Assembly (NCBI GenBank): GCA_965229095.1
Contig: OZ245855.1
Coordinates: 1,426,001-1,490,000 of the forward strand
Reading direction: 5' to 3'
Length of the DNA stretch: 64,000 nt
Source: Taibaiella sp965229095
GTDB lineage: Bacteria > Bacteroidota > Bacteroidia > Chitinophagales > Chitinophagaceae
Shown here: one piece after another, positions 1 to 7,991 of the stretch
How the letters are laid out: each line of letters opens with the position of its first letter
Numbering within the stretch: the stretch's first letter is position 1
Made by a program: the position numbers and the translations under genes
Notes under the pieces: model-generated
The model's input: the letters and a program-made list of their open reading frames with translations, nothing else
What the model was told of the DNA's origin: nothing
Database searches by the model: none

Positions 1-778
1 AATTGCTGACGAGCAGACACAGCTTTATTTTATTGGTGGACAATGCTTTTTTCAAAGCCTCTATTTCAATACCCGTCCTGGCATTAGACGGCAGTTCCAG
101 CACATTAAGTCCCAGGCTTTCGGCCAGCCTCACGATGCCGAAATAGACAGGACTTTCCACAGCTATAATATCGCCCCATTTGGTCAGCGTCATCATGCAG
201 GAAGATATGGCATTCATACAACCTGCTGTGGTCACGATATCTTTATCGTTGAGGTTACCGCCCCAATTAAAAGACCATTTGGCGATATCGCGTCTCAGCT
301 TCTCGTTGCCTTGTATCTCTTCGTAGCCGGTACCACTGTCCGATAAGGTTCTCAGGGCCTGTAATACGCCTTTATTCAATTTGGCGATCGGTAAAAGATC
401 ATCGGCCGGTACACTCAGTGAAAACAACGTGATATTGGTATTACCGATATTCCGGAACACCTTATCCACTATATCCCTGGGATTGTGCCCTGCCAACTGA
501 TTGTCCGGTTTGCTGGTTTCGGGAAAAGCAGGATGCCGCTTAGGGCAGAAACTCACATAATAGCCCGATTGCGGGCGGGACTCGATCAGCGATTTGCTTT
601 CCAGCTCCAGGTAAGCCTGTGTGGCCGTGCTCATGCTCACGCCATGTTCCCGGCACACCATGCGTATCGAAGGCAGTTTATCACCTATCTTCAACACTTC
701 ATCATTGATCTGTTGTTCTATGCTCCTCGCTATACGCAGATAAAGCAGGTCTTTCGGCTTTTTAACAATTGTTTTCAT
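1..778 (-). CDS. MocR-type GntR/aminotransferase-fold transcriptional regulator (3' end outside window)
   Basis: The minus strand reads open from an ATG at 778 to the window edge, giving the first 259 residues. The N-terminus (MKTIVKKPKDLLYLRIARSI...) is a GntR-type winged helix: residues about 8-75 include QINDEVLKIGDKLPSIR and a recognition-helix stretch GVSMSTATQAYLELES. After a linker, the part from about residue 105 on (TGYEEIQGNEKLRRDIA, TTAGCMNAISSCMMTL) is the start of a PLP aminotransferase fold, as in MocR/PdxR regulators. The PLP-binding lysine would lie outside the window and cannot be checked. The gene diverges from eamA with 123 bases between, a common arrangement in which MocR proteins control the neighbouring transporter; control of eamA is inference. 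Confidence 0.88.
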   Translation of the reverse strand, partial: MKTIVKKPKDLLYLRIARSIEQQINDEVLKIGDKLPSIRMVCREHGVSMSTATQAYLELESKSLIESRPQSGYYVSFCPKRHPAFPETSKPDNQLAGHNPRDIVDKVFRNIGNTNITLFSLSVPADDLLPIAKLNKGVLQALRTLSDSGTGYEEIQGNEKLRRDIAKWSFNWGGNLNDKDIVTTAGCMNAISSCMMTLTKWGDIIAVESPVYFGIVRLAESLGLNVLELPSNARTGIEIEALKKALSTNKIKLCLLVSN

Positions 779-901
779 GAGCTACAAAACTGTACCGGTC
801 AAAATTAACGAAATTGTATCTGTATTGGAAAATAAATTTCCTGCATCTTTGTACAGTCATTCAGCAGACCGGTAAAGAAAAGCCGGCAATTCCACGAACT
901 C
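779..901. promoter_or_regulatory. Divergent promoter region between the MocR regulator and eamA
   Basis: The dyad ACTGTAC (789-795) / GTACAGT (851-857) and two copies of ACCGGT (794-799, 868-873) lie between the divergent starts. On the minus strand 807-800 reads TAATTTTG, matching the Bacteroidota -7 element TAnnTTTG, about 20 bases before the regulator's ATG. On the plus strand CATCTTTG (844-851) is one base off that consensus. No convincing -33 TTG was found for either. The dyad is a plausible regulator site, but this is inference. Confidence 0.35.
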
Positions 902-1822
902 ATGAATCAATCGAAGGCTTACCTGGCCCTGTTTACCATTTGTATAGTATGGGGAACTACTTATCTGGCTATGCTTATAGGCGTTTCCAGTTTTCCCGCA
1001 TTTCTTTTTTCCGGTCTCCGGCATTTTATCGCAGGCCTTATCATCTGGCTGTCGCTTCCCTTCCTTAAGAGAAAGGTAAGTTTTACCCGCAAAGACATCA
1101 TCAAGCAAGTGATCCCCGGTGTGTTGATGCTGGCTTTGGGTAACGGCACTATAGGCTGGGCCGAAAAATATATACCCAGTGGTCTGGCAGCGCTCATCGT
1201 ATCCATCATGCCGGTGTACGTGGTGCTGATCAATTTTGTTACGGGCAAAGGCAAAGGAAGCCTTAACGGGAAGATCATCCTCGGCCTGTTGCTCGGCTGT
1301 GCAGGCATTGTCCTTATTTTTAAAGATAACCTCAGCGACCTTACCGATACCAAATACCTGATGGGCGTGCTCGTTACCTTCGCAGCATCGCTGAGCTGGG
1401 CTGCCGGCACCGTGTACATGAAGAACAGTGGAGCTACAACCGATTCGTATGTCAATACAGCGATACAATTAAGCAGCGGCGGGCTAGTGCTGTTGCTGAG
1501 CTCTCCTTTCCTGGATGACCTGAGGCAGTTGGCCCATATAGAGCCGAAAAGCCTTTGGGCCCTGGCTTACCTGATCCTCTTCGGTTCGCTGCTTTCCTTC
1601 TTGTGCTATATCTATGCCGTTAAGAACCTCCCGGTAGGGCTGGTGTCGATCTATGCGTATATCAATCCTTTTATAGCCGTAAGCCTTGGCTTTATATGGA
1701 ACCAGGAGAAAGTCACCTGGATCACAGTTGTCGCTTTTATCACTACGCTGAGCGGCGTTTTCTGGATCAACAGCGGCTATAAGAACAAAAATCAACCACA
1801 ACTTAAAGCAATAGCTAAATGA
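902..1822 (+). CDS. EamA/DMT-family transporter, ten transmembrane segments
   Basis: This 306-residue protein is a typical inner-membrane member of the drug/metabolite transporter superfamily, with two tandem EamA repeats of about five helices each. Visible features are the opening helix (LALFTICIVWGTTYLAMLIG), the conserved GLRHFIAGLIIW in helix 2, PSGLAALIVSIMPVYVVLI in repeat 1, and the matching LPVGLVSIYAYINPFIAV in repeat 2. Length is usual for the family. The substrate cannot be read from sequence; family members export amino acids or other small metabolites. It is first in an operon: its stop overlaps the next start as ATGA (1819-1822). The divergent MocR regulator suggests regulation tied to a PLP- or amine-related signal (inference). 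Confidence 0.9.
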   Translation: MNQSKAYLALFTICIVWGTTYLAMLIGVSSFPAFLFSGLRHFIAGLIIWLSLPFLKRKVSFTRKDIIKQVIPGVLMLALGNGTIGWAEKYIPSGLAALIVSIMPVYVVLINFVTGKGKGSLNGKIILGLLLGCAGIVLIFKDNLSDLTDTKYLMGVLVTFAASLSWAAGTVYMKNSGATTDSYVNTAIQLSSGGLVLLLSSPFLDDLRQLAHIEPKSLWALAYLILFGSLLSFLCYIYAVKNLPVGLVSIYAYINPFIAVSLGFIWNQEKVTWITVVAFITTLSGVFWINSGYKNKNQPQLKAIAK

Positions 1823-2274
1823 CCATGACAGAACAATATACCTGGCTGTTCCGTAAAGGCCTTAACCAAACCAAAGAAGAATTGCTGGCCTATGCTGATG
1901 AAGAAACGCTTTGGATCGTCGAAGCGGGGATCAGCAATTCGGCAGGTAACCTGGCACAGCACCTTGTCGGCAATCTGAAACTATTTGTAGGTAAGGTTAT
2001 GGGTGGCATCGACTACAAAAGGGAACGCGATCGTGAATTCAACGAAAGACAATTTACCCGCGCCCAGCTCGTAGAGCTACTGGAAGAAACAGCCCTAATT
2101 ATCGAACGTAGCCTGAAGGACAAAGACAACGCTTTCCTCGATACGCCCTTTCCCCCGGAAGCGGTATCCATCAAAGAAGACCAGACCAATGGCTTTATGC
2201 TGGCTTACCTATATGCCCATTTGAATTATCATTTGGGACAAATCAATTACCACAGACGACTTATACAACCTTGA
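1819..2274 (+). CDS. DinB-like four-helix metal-binding protein
   Basis: The protein has 151 residues and DinB/DUF1572-like character: an all-helical small protein with the spaced histidines expected for the three-His metal site, one in the NLAQHLVGNL segment and two in the C-terminal HLNYHLGQINYHRR segment (HxxxH plus GQ is typical). Members are often thiol-dependent transferases or hydrolases, but the activity of this one is unknown. It starts inside the eamA stop codon (ATGA overlap), so translation is probably coupled. A second ATG lies two codons in (1825) and could be the actual start. It is followed six bases later by the GNAT gene. Confidence 0.82.
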   Translation: MTMTEQYTWLFRKGLNQTKEELLAYADEETLWIVEAGISNSAGNLAQHLVGNLKLFVGKVMGGIDYKRERDREFNERQFTRAQLVELLEETALIIERSLKDKDNAFLDTPFPPEAVSIKEDQTNGFMLAYLYAHLNYHLGQINYHRRLIQP

Positions 2275-2280
2275 TCTTTT

Positions 2281-2748
2281 ATGCAGCTTACTATCCTTCC
2301 CTACCGCCCGGAATTGCAGGTTCACTTTGAACGCCTCAACAAAGCCTGGCTGGAAGCCTATTTCAAAGTAGAGCCTATCGATGCTTATGTCCTGGGCAAC
2401 CCGGAAGAAGCCATATTAAAAGATGGCGGTGCCATTCTCTTTGCAGCTTACGGGGATAAGATCGTGGGCACAGTCGCTTTAAAATATATAGAACCCGGGC
2501 TTTACGAGCTGACCAAAATGGCCGTGGATGAGACCTACAGGGGCTTAGGGGCCGGGAAAGCCATTTGCGCCGCCGCTATTGACAAAGCCAGAGAATTGGG
2601 CGCCACCAAAGTACTCTTATATTCTCAAACCGGACTGCAAGCGGCTATAGGCATTTACCGCAAGCTAGGGTTTGTAGAAATTCCCCTCGAAAAAGGAAAA
2701 TATGAACGGGCAGATATTAAAATGGAATTGCCGCTTGCTGTGCAGTAA
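2281..2748 (+). CDS. GNAT-family N-acetyltransferase
   Basis: The protein has 155 residues and a single GNAT domain. Motif A, the acetyl-CoA pyrophosphate-binding loop, is seen as ELTKMAVDETYRGLGAGKAI (R-x-x-G-x-G/A), preceded by the VGTVALKYIEPGLYEL strand pair. Motif B is near YSQTGLQAAIGIYRKLGFVEI. The substrate cannot be predicted. It is the third gene of the eamA-dinB-GNAT operon, and a strong hairpin 128 bases downstream ends the unit. Confidence 0.88.
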   Translation: MQLTILPYRPELQVHFERLNKAWLEAYFKVEPIDAYVLGNPEEAILKDGGAILFAAYGDKIVGTVALKYIEPGLYELTKMAVDETYRGLGAGKAICAAAIDKARELGATKVLLYSQTGLQAAIGIYRKLGFVEIPLEKGKYERADIKMELPLAVQ

Positions 2749-2875
2749 CCAGCAGGCTATTTATAAGTAAGGCATTCCCCGTTTGCATTGCTGCAACGAC
2801 GCAGTAAGCAAAGCCAATAGCTGTAGTATTTATTTTCTATACATCGAAAAAACACGACCGGTTCCTCAATTAAGC

Positions 2876-2910
2876 ATAAGGGCGGAGATTATTACGATCT
2901 CCGCCCTTAT
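2876..2910 (+). terminator. Terminator hairpin after the eamA operon
   Basis: Perfect 14-bp arms (2876-2889 and 2897-2910, ATAAGGGCGGAGAT) with a 7-base loop. The rest of the 329-base gap 2749-3077 shows no gene and no other clear signal. Confidence 0.75.
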
Positions 2911-3077
2911 TGCCTGCAACCCTTTAACGCAGTCAACTTAATCCATTGAATATTGTTATAGAAAAAGAAGCTACTTTTAAATAATGCTTACAGCCGGCAA
3001 CCGTTCAAAAGTCCGGATGCAGAAGTAAAACAGCATGTACAACAGTTGCCATATTTTATCCATAAAAAAACAGCACA

Positions 3078-3293
3078 ATGACAGATAAGGAGCGCGCCAA
3101 TAAGGAGCAACACAAAACGCCGGAGGATGACAAGAAAACGGATCCGCATAGGGGTACCACAGATACCCCTTCGCAGCATAAAGCCCTTGATCCGGAAGGA
3201 GAACGGAACAACGATGATGAATACTACGACGAAGATGGTGCCCTGGACAGTGAACTGGAAGACCTGGACGATCTAACTGAAGAAGGCGAATAA
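3078..3293 (+). CDS. Small, very acidic hydrophilic protein of unknown function
   Basis: This 71-residue product has no hydrophobic segment and is probably disordered. The first half is mixed charge (MTDKERANKEQHKTPEDDKK); the second half is rich in Asp and Glu (DDEYYDEDGALDSELEDLDD). No domain is recognised. The opposite-strand frame over the same bases gives an incoherent Pro/Cys/His-rich product, so the plus-strand reading is preferred. It stands alone between the terminator at 2910 and the lipoprotein gene. Existence as a gene is likely but not certain. Confidence 0.55.
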   Translation: MTDKERANKEQHKTPEDDKKTDPHRGTTDTPSQHKALDPEGERNNDDEYYDEDGALDSELEDLDDLTEEGE

Positions 3294-3439
3294 CTGCAGG
3301 CCGGGGCAAGGGGTACTGCCGGTAATGTTACCGGCTTCTTTATGCGGTCTATCTATCCTGTCATTACCTTTAAGAAACAGGATATCCCGCACATCGCTGG
3401 TCTTTTTTTGATGTAAAACTTCACCAAACAAAATAGGTT

Positions 3440-3682
3440 ATGAAAGGGATCACACTGCTTTATACCATTTCATTATTATCCGCTGCTGTATTTACTTCCT
3501 GCACCGGCGAAGCAGAGAACAAAGGCAAAAGCATAAACGTGGACAGCAGCAATATAAGCGGTGCTGCTCCGGTACATTACGGCCCCGACGACCCTAAAGA
3601 TACGACGCGCAGCCTGGATACCAGTGATGATACCGGTCGTAGGGCCAATACAAGTACGAAACAAGATAGTTTACCCCGCTAA
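3440..3682 (+). CDS. Small lipoprotein of unknown function
   Basis: The protein has 80 residues. The N-terminus MKGITLLYTISLLSAAVFTS is a hydrophobic signal ending in the lipobox-like FTSC, so Cys21 is the expected lipidated residue. The mature part is short, polar and without a recognisable fold (repeated Asp/Thr/Ser, e.g. DDPKDTTRSLDTSDDTGR). It is probably a surface or periplasm-facing anchor peptide. It ends 29 bases before endonuclease V, which suggests but does not prove co-transcription. Confidence 0.65.
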   Translation: MKGITLLYTISLLSAAVFTSCTGEAENKGKSINVDSSNISGAAPVHYGPDDPKDTTRSLDTSDDTGRRANTSTKQDSLPR

Positions 3683-3711
3683 AAGGACCATCTCTTCAAT
3701 AAATACACCAT

Positions 3712-4431
3712 ATGGAAGTTGCTGCATCCGCCTACGATTCGTTACGGATCGATGAAGCCAAAGTGATCCAGAACCGGTTGCGGGAAAATATCGAACTCCT
3801 TCCTTTATCCCAAAAGATACACACGATTGCAGGAGCAGACATTTCGCTGAACCGCTTTAGTGAAGTCATTTATGCGGGCATCGTCGTATTGCGTTACGAT
3901 GATCTTACGCCTATTGCCTGTTCCCTGGTGCAAGGCATTACCCGCTTCCCCTATATACCAGGCTTCCTGGCCTTCAGGGAAGTACCGGCCCTGGTACAAG
4001 CCCTGGAACAGATGCCTTTCCAGCCGGATGTGATTATGGTGGATGGACACGGTATAGCCCACCCCAGAAGAATGGGTATCGCAGCCCACCTGGGCTCCCT
4101 TACCGGTCTGACTACATTAGGCTGTGCCAAGAAGCTGCTTTTTGGCAAATATCAGGAACCCGAAAACGGTAAAGGCGCTCATGAGCCTATAAAAGATAAA
4201 GAAGAAACCATAGGATATGCCTTGCGTACCAAGAACAGGGTAAAAGAAGTATTCATTTCGCCCGGTAATAAAATGACACTGGAGAACAGCCTCCAGGTGG
4301 CCATACACTGTACCGGCAATTACCGTATACCCGAACCTACCCGCAGAGCACATGAGTTTGTCAACCTGTTCCGCACCGGGCGGCTGCAAGCCGGCTACCA
4401 GGAGCTTGCCGACCAACCTTCCTTGTTTTAG
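3712..4431 (+). CDS. nfi: Endonuclease V (deoxyinosine 3'-endonuclease)
   Basis: The protein has 239 residues. It nicks DNA at the second phosphodiester 3' to deoxyinosine, starting repair of deaminated adenine. Family motifs are all present: GADIS with Asp43, YIPGFLAFRE with Glu90, and VDGHGIAHPRRMGIAAHLG with Asp111, the three metal-binding acidic residues. The minor-groove wedge motif is YIPG. Length is normal. Convergent with the pdeM-lhr repair pair 90 bases downstream, it makes 3.7-7.8 kb a DNA-repair neighbourhood. Confidence 0.95.
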   Translation: MEVAASAYDSLRIDEAKVIQNRLRENIELLPLSQKIHTIAGADISLNRFSEVIYAGIVVLRYDDLTPIACSLVQGITRFPYIPGFLAFREVPALVQALEQMPFQPDVIMVDGHGIAHPRRMGIAAHLGSLTGLTTLGCAKKLLFGKYQEPENGKGAHEPIKDKEETIGYALRTKNRVKEVFISPGNKMTLENSLQVAIHCTGNYRIPEPTRRAHEFVNLFRTGRLQAGYQELADQPSLF

Positions 4432-4521
4432 ACCTGAGTTACTGCCCAGGTGATCCGCAATAAGCTGAAGGGCCGGAAAGACGAGCGGGAAGAGGTCTTC
4501 GGCTTTAACCGACAATAATCA

Positions 4522-5160
4522 CTACAACAGCAGGACATGGCCGGAGGCGATGGGAAATATAGTTGCCGTACTACCCTGTGCCATCATATGCAGGCCTGTA
4601 AGCGCGCCAAAGGCAGGCAACAGGAATAAGTTATCCCTGAAATAAAAGCAAGGCAGCCGTAGGCTTTGCCTGCCCAGGCCCCGTAACAAGCAACCCGGAT
4701 GTATATGTCCCGCAATATTGATCTTGCCGGCAGCAGGATTGGCGAGGGGCTCATGGGAAAAGACAAGATCCTCTAATACCACGACATCCGGAAGCACCTG
4801 GATATGCAAATGTTCGTAATGCACCGTCTGTAAAATATCGTGGTTGCCCTGGATCAAAGTGAAGCGAACATCGGCATAAGCCCGGATAAAGGCTTCCAAT
4901 TGCTGCCACTCCGAATTGTACGTACTGTGAAACAGGTCGCCGAGGAACCAGACCTCCCGCGGTCGGTATTGCTGCATAAGGGCATGCAATACCTGGTAAT
5001 CCTTATGCGCGCTGCCTGGCGGAACCAGTAAGCCGGCCTTCCGGAAATGCATCGCTTTACCCAGGTGCAGATCGGCTATAACCAATATCCCATGCTCCGG
5101 GAGGAACATCGCTTTTTCGGGCAGCAACAGCACCGTTGTATTTCCCAATTCGATTTGCAT
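4522..5160 (-). CDS. pdeM: Ligase-associated DNA damage response endonuclease PdeM (metallophosphoesterase)
   Basis: The protein has 212 residues and is a calcineurin-like metallophosphoesterase. The metal-site motifs are in order: IADLHLGKAMHFRKAG near residue 30, WFLGDLFHS near 72, IQGNHDIL near 105 and NIAGHIHPG near 150. This subfamily is the partner of an Lhr-like helicase, an ATP-dependent ligase and a beta-lactamase-fold exonuclease in a four-gene bacterial repair set. Its start lies 3 bases after the helicase stop, so the two are co-transcribed. Substrate and exact role in damage repair are known only by association. Confidence 0.92.
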   Translation of the reverse strand: MQIELGNTTVLLLPEKAMFLPEHGILVIADLHLGKAMHFRKAGLLVPPGSAHKDYQVLHALMQQYRPREVWFLGDLFHSTYNSEWQQLEAFIRAYADVRFTLIQGNHDILQTVHYEHLHIQVLPDVVVLEDLVFSHEPLANPAAGKINIAGHIHPGCLLRGLGRQSLRLPCFYFRDNLFLLPAFGALTGLHMMAQGSTATIFPIASGHVLLL

Positions 5161-5163
5161 GCC

Positions 5164-7620
5164 TTATTCCTTTTCCAGTTGTGCTTTTATTTTATTCATC
5201 CGGTCTTCAAGGCTTTCATTGCTGAACTGCTCCCGGAAGACTTCTGCAAAAATAGGAAAGGCAAAAGGGGTAAGTTGCTCTGGATGCCTGACTACGACCG
5301 TATGCCGGCTGATGCGCTCAAAGGCACGCCGCATCCTTACGATCTCCAACTGGAAATCATAGACCTCCTCATAAGCCTGCCGGAGCAATAAGTTGTCCTT
5401 CTCGTAATCCTGGAAGACCTTAAAAAATAATCCCGAGTTGGCTTGCAGGTGCCTGGCCTTAACTTGTTTGCCGGGAAAGCCCTGGAAGACCAGGCCGGCA
5501 ATGCCGGCAATATCCCTGAACTTGCGGCGGGCCATCTCCGTAGTATTAATGCTGCCGGCAATATCTGCACTCAGGTTTTCGGTAGAAAACAATTCCTGTA
5601 TCAGCGCATCTTCGACCGGTATATCCTGGTCGCTCAGCAATTCAAAGCCGTAATCATTCATAGCCATGGAAAAGCTGAAAGGCCGCACTCTACCCAGCCG
5701 GTAGGCAATGATAGCCGCCATGCCTTCGTGTACGAATTTGCCTTCAAAGGGATATACAAACAGGTGGTAGCCTTCCTTCGTCCTGATCTTCTCGACCAAC
5801 AATTCCTGTTCCCCCGGAAGATAGGAACGTCTTTTTTGCTCCTCAAACAAAGGCTGCAGAAAATCCAGCTCCCGGTCCTTCACCTTGTCCCGGGCTTCAT
5901 TCAGCTTATGACGTAAGGCCTCAGTAAGATAAGAAGACAAAGGCAGGCGGCCCCCCATCCAGGAAGGTACGATCCCTTTTTTCTTGTTGGATCGTTTGAC
6001 AATAGCCCGCATATCCTTTACCATAACCAATTCCAGGTTATTGCCCGCAAACCAGAAAGTATCCCCGGGCTTGAGCCTGGAAATAAACCACTCTTCGATA
6101 CTGCCCAGGTATTTACCGCCCAGGAACCGGACCTGCATCATCACATCGCTTACGATGGCGCCGATACTTAAACGGTGGCGCATAGCAATCTTCCGGTCGA
6201 TTACTTTATACAAGCCATCCACCAGGACTACCTTATGAAATTCGTCATAAGCTTCCAGCGTCTTTCCCCCTTGCGTGATCAGTAAAATGCATTCGTCAAA
6301 CTCTTCCCGGCTAATGGAATCGAAGCAATGTGTTTGTTTTACCTGGGCATATAACTCATCGGCGCGGAAGCCATCCGAAACGGCAAGGGTAACCATAAAC
6401 TGGAGCAGCACATCGAAGGACCGGATATAAGGGATACGGCTTTCAATCATACTGTGCTTGGCTGCAAAACGCAGTGCAGAGCCTTCCATGATCTCCAGGG
6501 AATGCGTGGGCAGGAAGTAGATTTTGCTGGTAGCGCCTGGATAATGCCCGCTGCGGCCGGCGCGTTGCAGGAAGCGCGCCACGCCCTTGGCAGAGCCGAT
6601 CTGGATCACCGTATCTACCGGCCTGAAATCCACGCCCAGGTCCAGGCTGCTGGTACACACCACCGCTTTCAGAATGCCTTCGTGCAAGGCTTCTTCCACC
6701 CATTGCCTGATCTCCTCGCCTAGTGAGCCATGATGCAAGGCCATAACGCCGGCAAGACCGGGATGAATGTGCAGGAGGTGCTGGTACCATATTTCTGCCT
6801 GGGAACGTGTATTGGTGAAGATAAGCGTAGACTGGCTGGCATCGATGATCGGCAATATCTTTTCCGCAAGCCTGATGCCCAGGTGCCCGGCCCAGGGAAA
6901 TTTGTCGAGCGTATCGGGCAATATCGTTTCTATGACTGTCTTTTTGGGAATGCTGGCCCTTATCATCGTAGCATGGGGATGCTGCTTACCCAGCAATATT
7001 TCCCGGGCTTCCTCTATATTACCGATCGTGGCCGAGATACCCCATATCTTAAGTGCAGGATTGATCTCTTTGAGCCGGCACAAAGCCAGCTCGGCCAATA
7101 CCCCTCTTTTGCTGCCCATCAATTCATGCCATTCATCTACCACTACAAACTCCAGGTTCCGGAAAACTTCGGCATAACCCTTTTGTGCCATCATGATGTG
7201 CACACTTTCAGGCGTAGTGATGAGCGCATTGGGCCATTTCCGTTGCTGTTTGGCGCGTTCAGAAGCGGAGGTATCGCCTGTACGCAAGCCTATGGTATAA
7301 GGCAAATCCAGGTCTTCGCTTACCGATGTAGCCGCATTAAATATCTCTTTGGACAAGGCTCGAAGCGGGGTGATCCATAAACAATGCAACCCTGCTGTCT
7401 TTTTCCGGGTCTCTATCTGCCGCTTCTGGTAATCAGCGATAATGCCAAACCATATGGCAAAGGTCTTTCCACAGCCCGTAGGTGCATTCAACAGACCCGA
7501 ATAGCCCTCTGCTATGGCTTTCCAGGCGTTGCGTTGGAAAGGGTAAGGTTTCCATCCTTTAAATTCAAACCAATCCTCCGCTAGTCTGTTCATGATTTTT
7601 GTGCAGGTAACGATTGTCAT
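5164..7620 (-). CDS. Ligase-associated DEXH-box (Lhr-like) helicase
   Basis: This 818-residue superfamily 2 helicase is of the Lhr-like, ligase-associated class. Walker A is APTGCGKT (residues 46-53); motif II is VVVDEWHEL (DEWH), motif III GISATIGN, and motif VI RFLQRAGRSGH. These are followed by the Lhr winged-helix and C-terminal DEAD-associated domain. The start at 7620 overlaps the stop of the decayed ligase as ATGA, which looks like the ancestral coupled start. An internal ATG at 7593 (MNRLAEDWFEFKGW) begins closer to where family members align and may be used now. pdeM follows directly. The ligase and exonuclease partners are not in the window. Confidence 0.94.
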   Translation of the reverse strand: MTIVTCTKIMNRLAEDWFEFKGWKPYPFQRNAWKAIAEGYSGLLNAPTGCGKTFAIWFGIIADYQKRQIETRKKTAGLHCLWITPLRALSKEIFNAATSVSEDLDLPYTIGLRTGDTSASERAKQQRKWPNALITTPESVHIMMAQKGYAEVFRNLEFVVVDEWHELMGSKRGVLAELALCRLKEINPALKIWGISATIGNIEEAREILLGKQHPHATMIRASIPKKTVIETILPDTLDKFPWAGHLGIRLAEKILPIIDASQSTLIFTNTRSQAEIWYQHLLHIHPGLAGVMALHHGSLGEEIRQWVEEALHEGILKAVVCTSSLDLGVDFRPVDTVIQIGSAKGVARFLQRAGRSGHYPGATSKIYFLPTHSLEIMEGSALRFAAKHSMIESRIPYIRSFDVLLQFMVTLAVSDGFRADELYAQVKQTHCFDSISREEFDECILLITQGGKTLEAYDEFHKVVLVDGLYKVIDRKIAMRHRLSIGAIVSDVMMQVRFLGGKYLGSIEEWFISRLKPGDTFWFAGNNLELVMVKDMRAIVKRSNKKKGIVPSWMGGRLPLSSYLTEALRHKLNEARDKVKDRELDFLQPLFEEQKRRSYLPGEQELLVEKIRTKEGYHLFVYPFEGKFVHEGMAAIIAYRLGRVRPFSFSMAMNDYGFELLSDQDIPVEDALIQELFSTENLSADIAGSINTTEMARRKFRDIAGIAGLVFQGFPGKQVKARHLQANSGLFFKVFQDYEKDNLLLRQAYEEVYDFQLEIVRMRRAFERISRHTVVVRHPEQLTPFAFPIFAEVFREQFSNESLEDRMNKIKAQLEKE

Positions 7621-7761
7621 AAATCTTTCTGGGCAGGAGCAACAAGTAGCCTTTTATCCAGCCACCCTCTTCTAATACTTTGAAGGCGTAAAGCCATACC
7701 CAGCGATGCCTTGAAGATAAGTCAATCCCTTCAAATGCCGGCGTGTATTGCAGTACCTCGT
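7617..7761 (-). pseudogene. Decayed 3' end of an ATP-dependent DNA ligase
   Basis: Directly upstream of the helicase, minus-strand frame 1 reads PAFEGIDLSSRHR. After a one-base frame change near 7715 another frame continues as SLGMALRLQSIRRGWLDKR and stops in TGA (7619-7617), overlapping the helicase ATG. Read together these match the C-terminal OB-fold end of bacterial ATP-dependent ligases of this repair set, which from family knowledge run roughly as AFEGxxxSxRHKSGxAxRFPRI. No ligase-like sequence is seen further upstream, so most of the gene is lost. The remaining 230 bases to 7991 are AT-rich with no gene. Homology is by eye only. Confidence 0.62.
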
Positions 7762-7991
7762 GCATTATTGTATAAACCCATGTACACAGCCTTTATCATA
7801 TCTTCAAAAAGGAGACAGTATAATCCTTCCGTATAAATGGAAAATATGGCCTAAACATAAGGCCTTCAACCTCCTAAACAATGCTCTTTTTGGAATAGTT
7901 GTTGCGGGTAATAGTTGCTTTTTTATTATACCAACAATTCTTTTTAAAAATTGTAATAAACAAAGACAACCAATGTAACCAGTAGTTCAAA

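Noticed and set aside
2281..2748. GNAT gene as the acetyltransferase (MdnD-like) of the graspetide pathway
   Set aside because: It lies about 9.5 kb away in a separate operon with its own terminator, with nothing linking it to the precursor.
2977..3309. 110-codon minus-strand frame
   Set aside because: Pro/His/Cys-rich product with no domain, antisense to the acidic 71-residue protein, which has coherent composition.
7565..7765. 66-codon minus-strand frame as an intact gene
   Set aside because: It overlaps the helicase start out of frame; only its first part is ligase-like and the match continues in another frame, so it is treated as a pseudogene relic.
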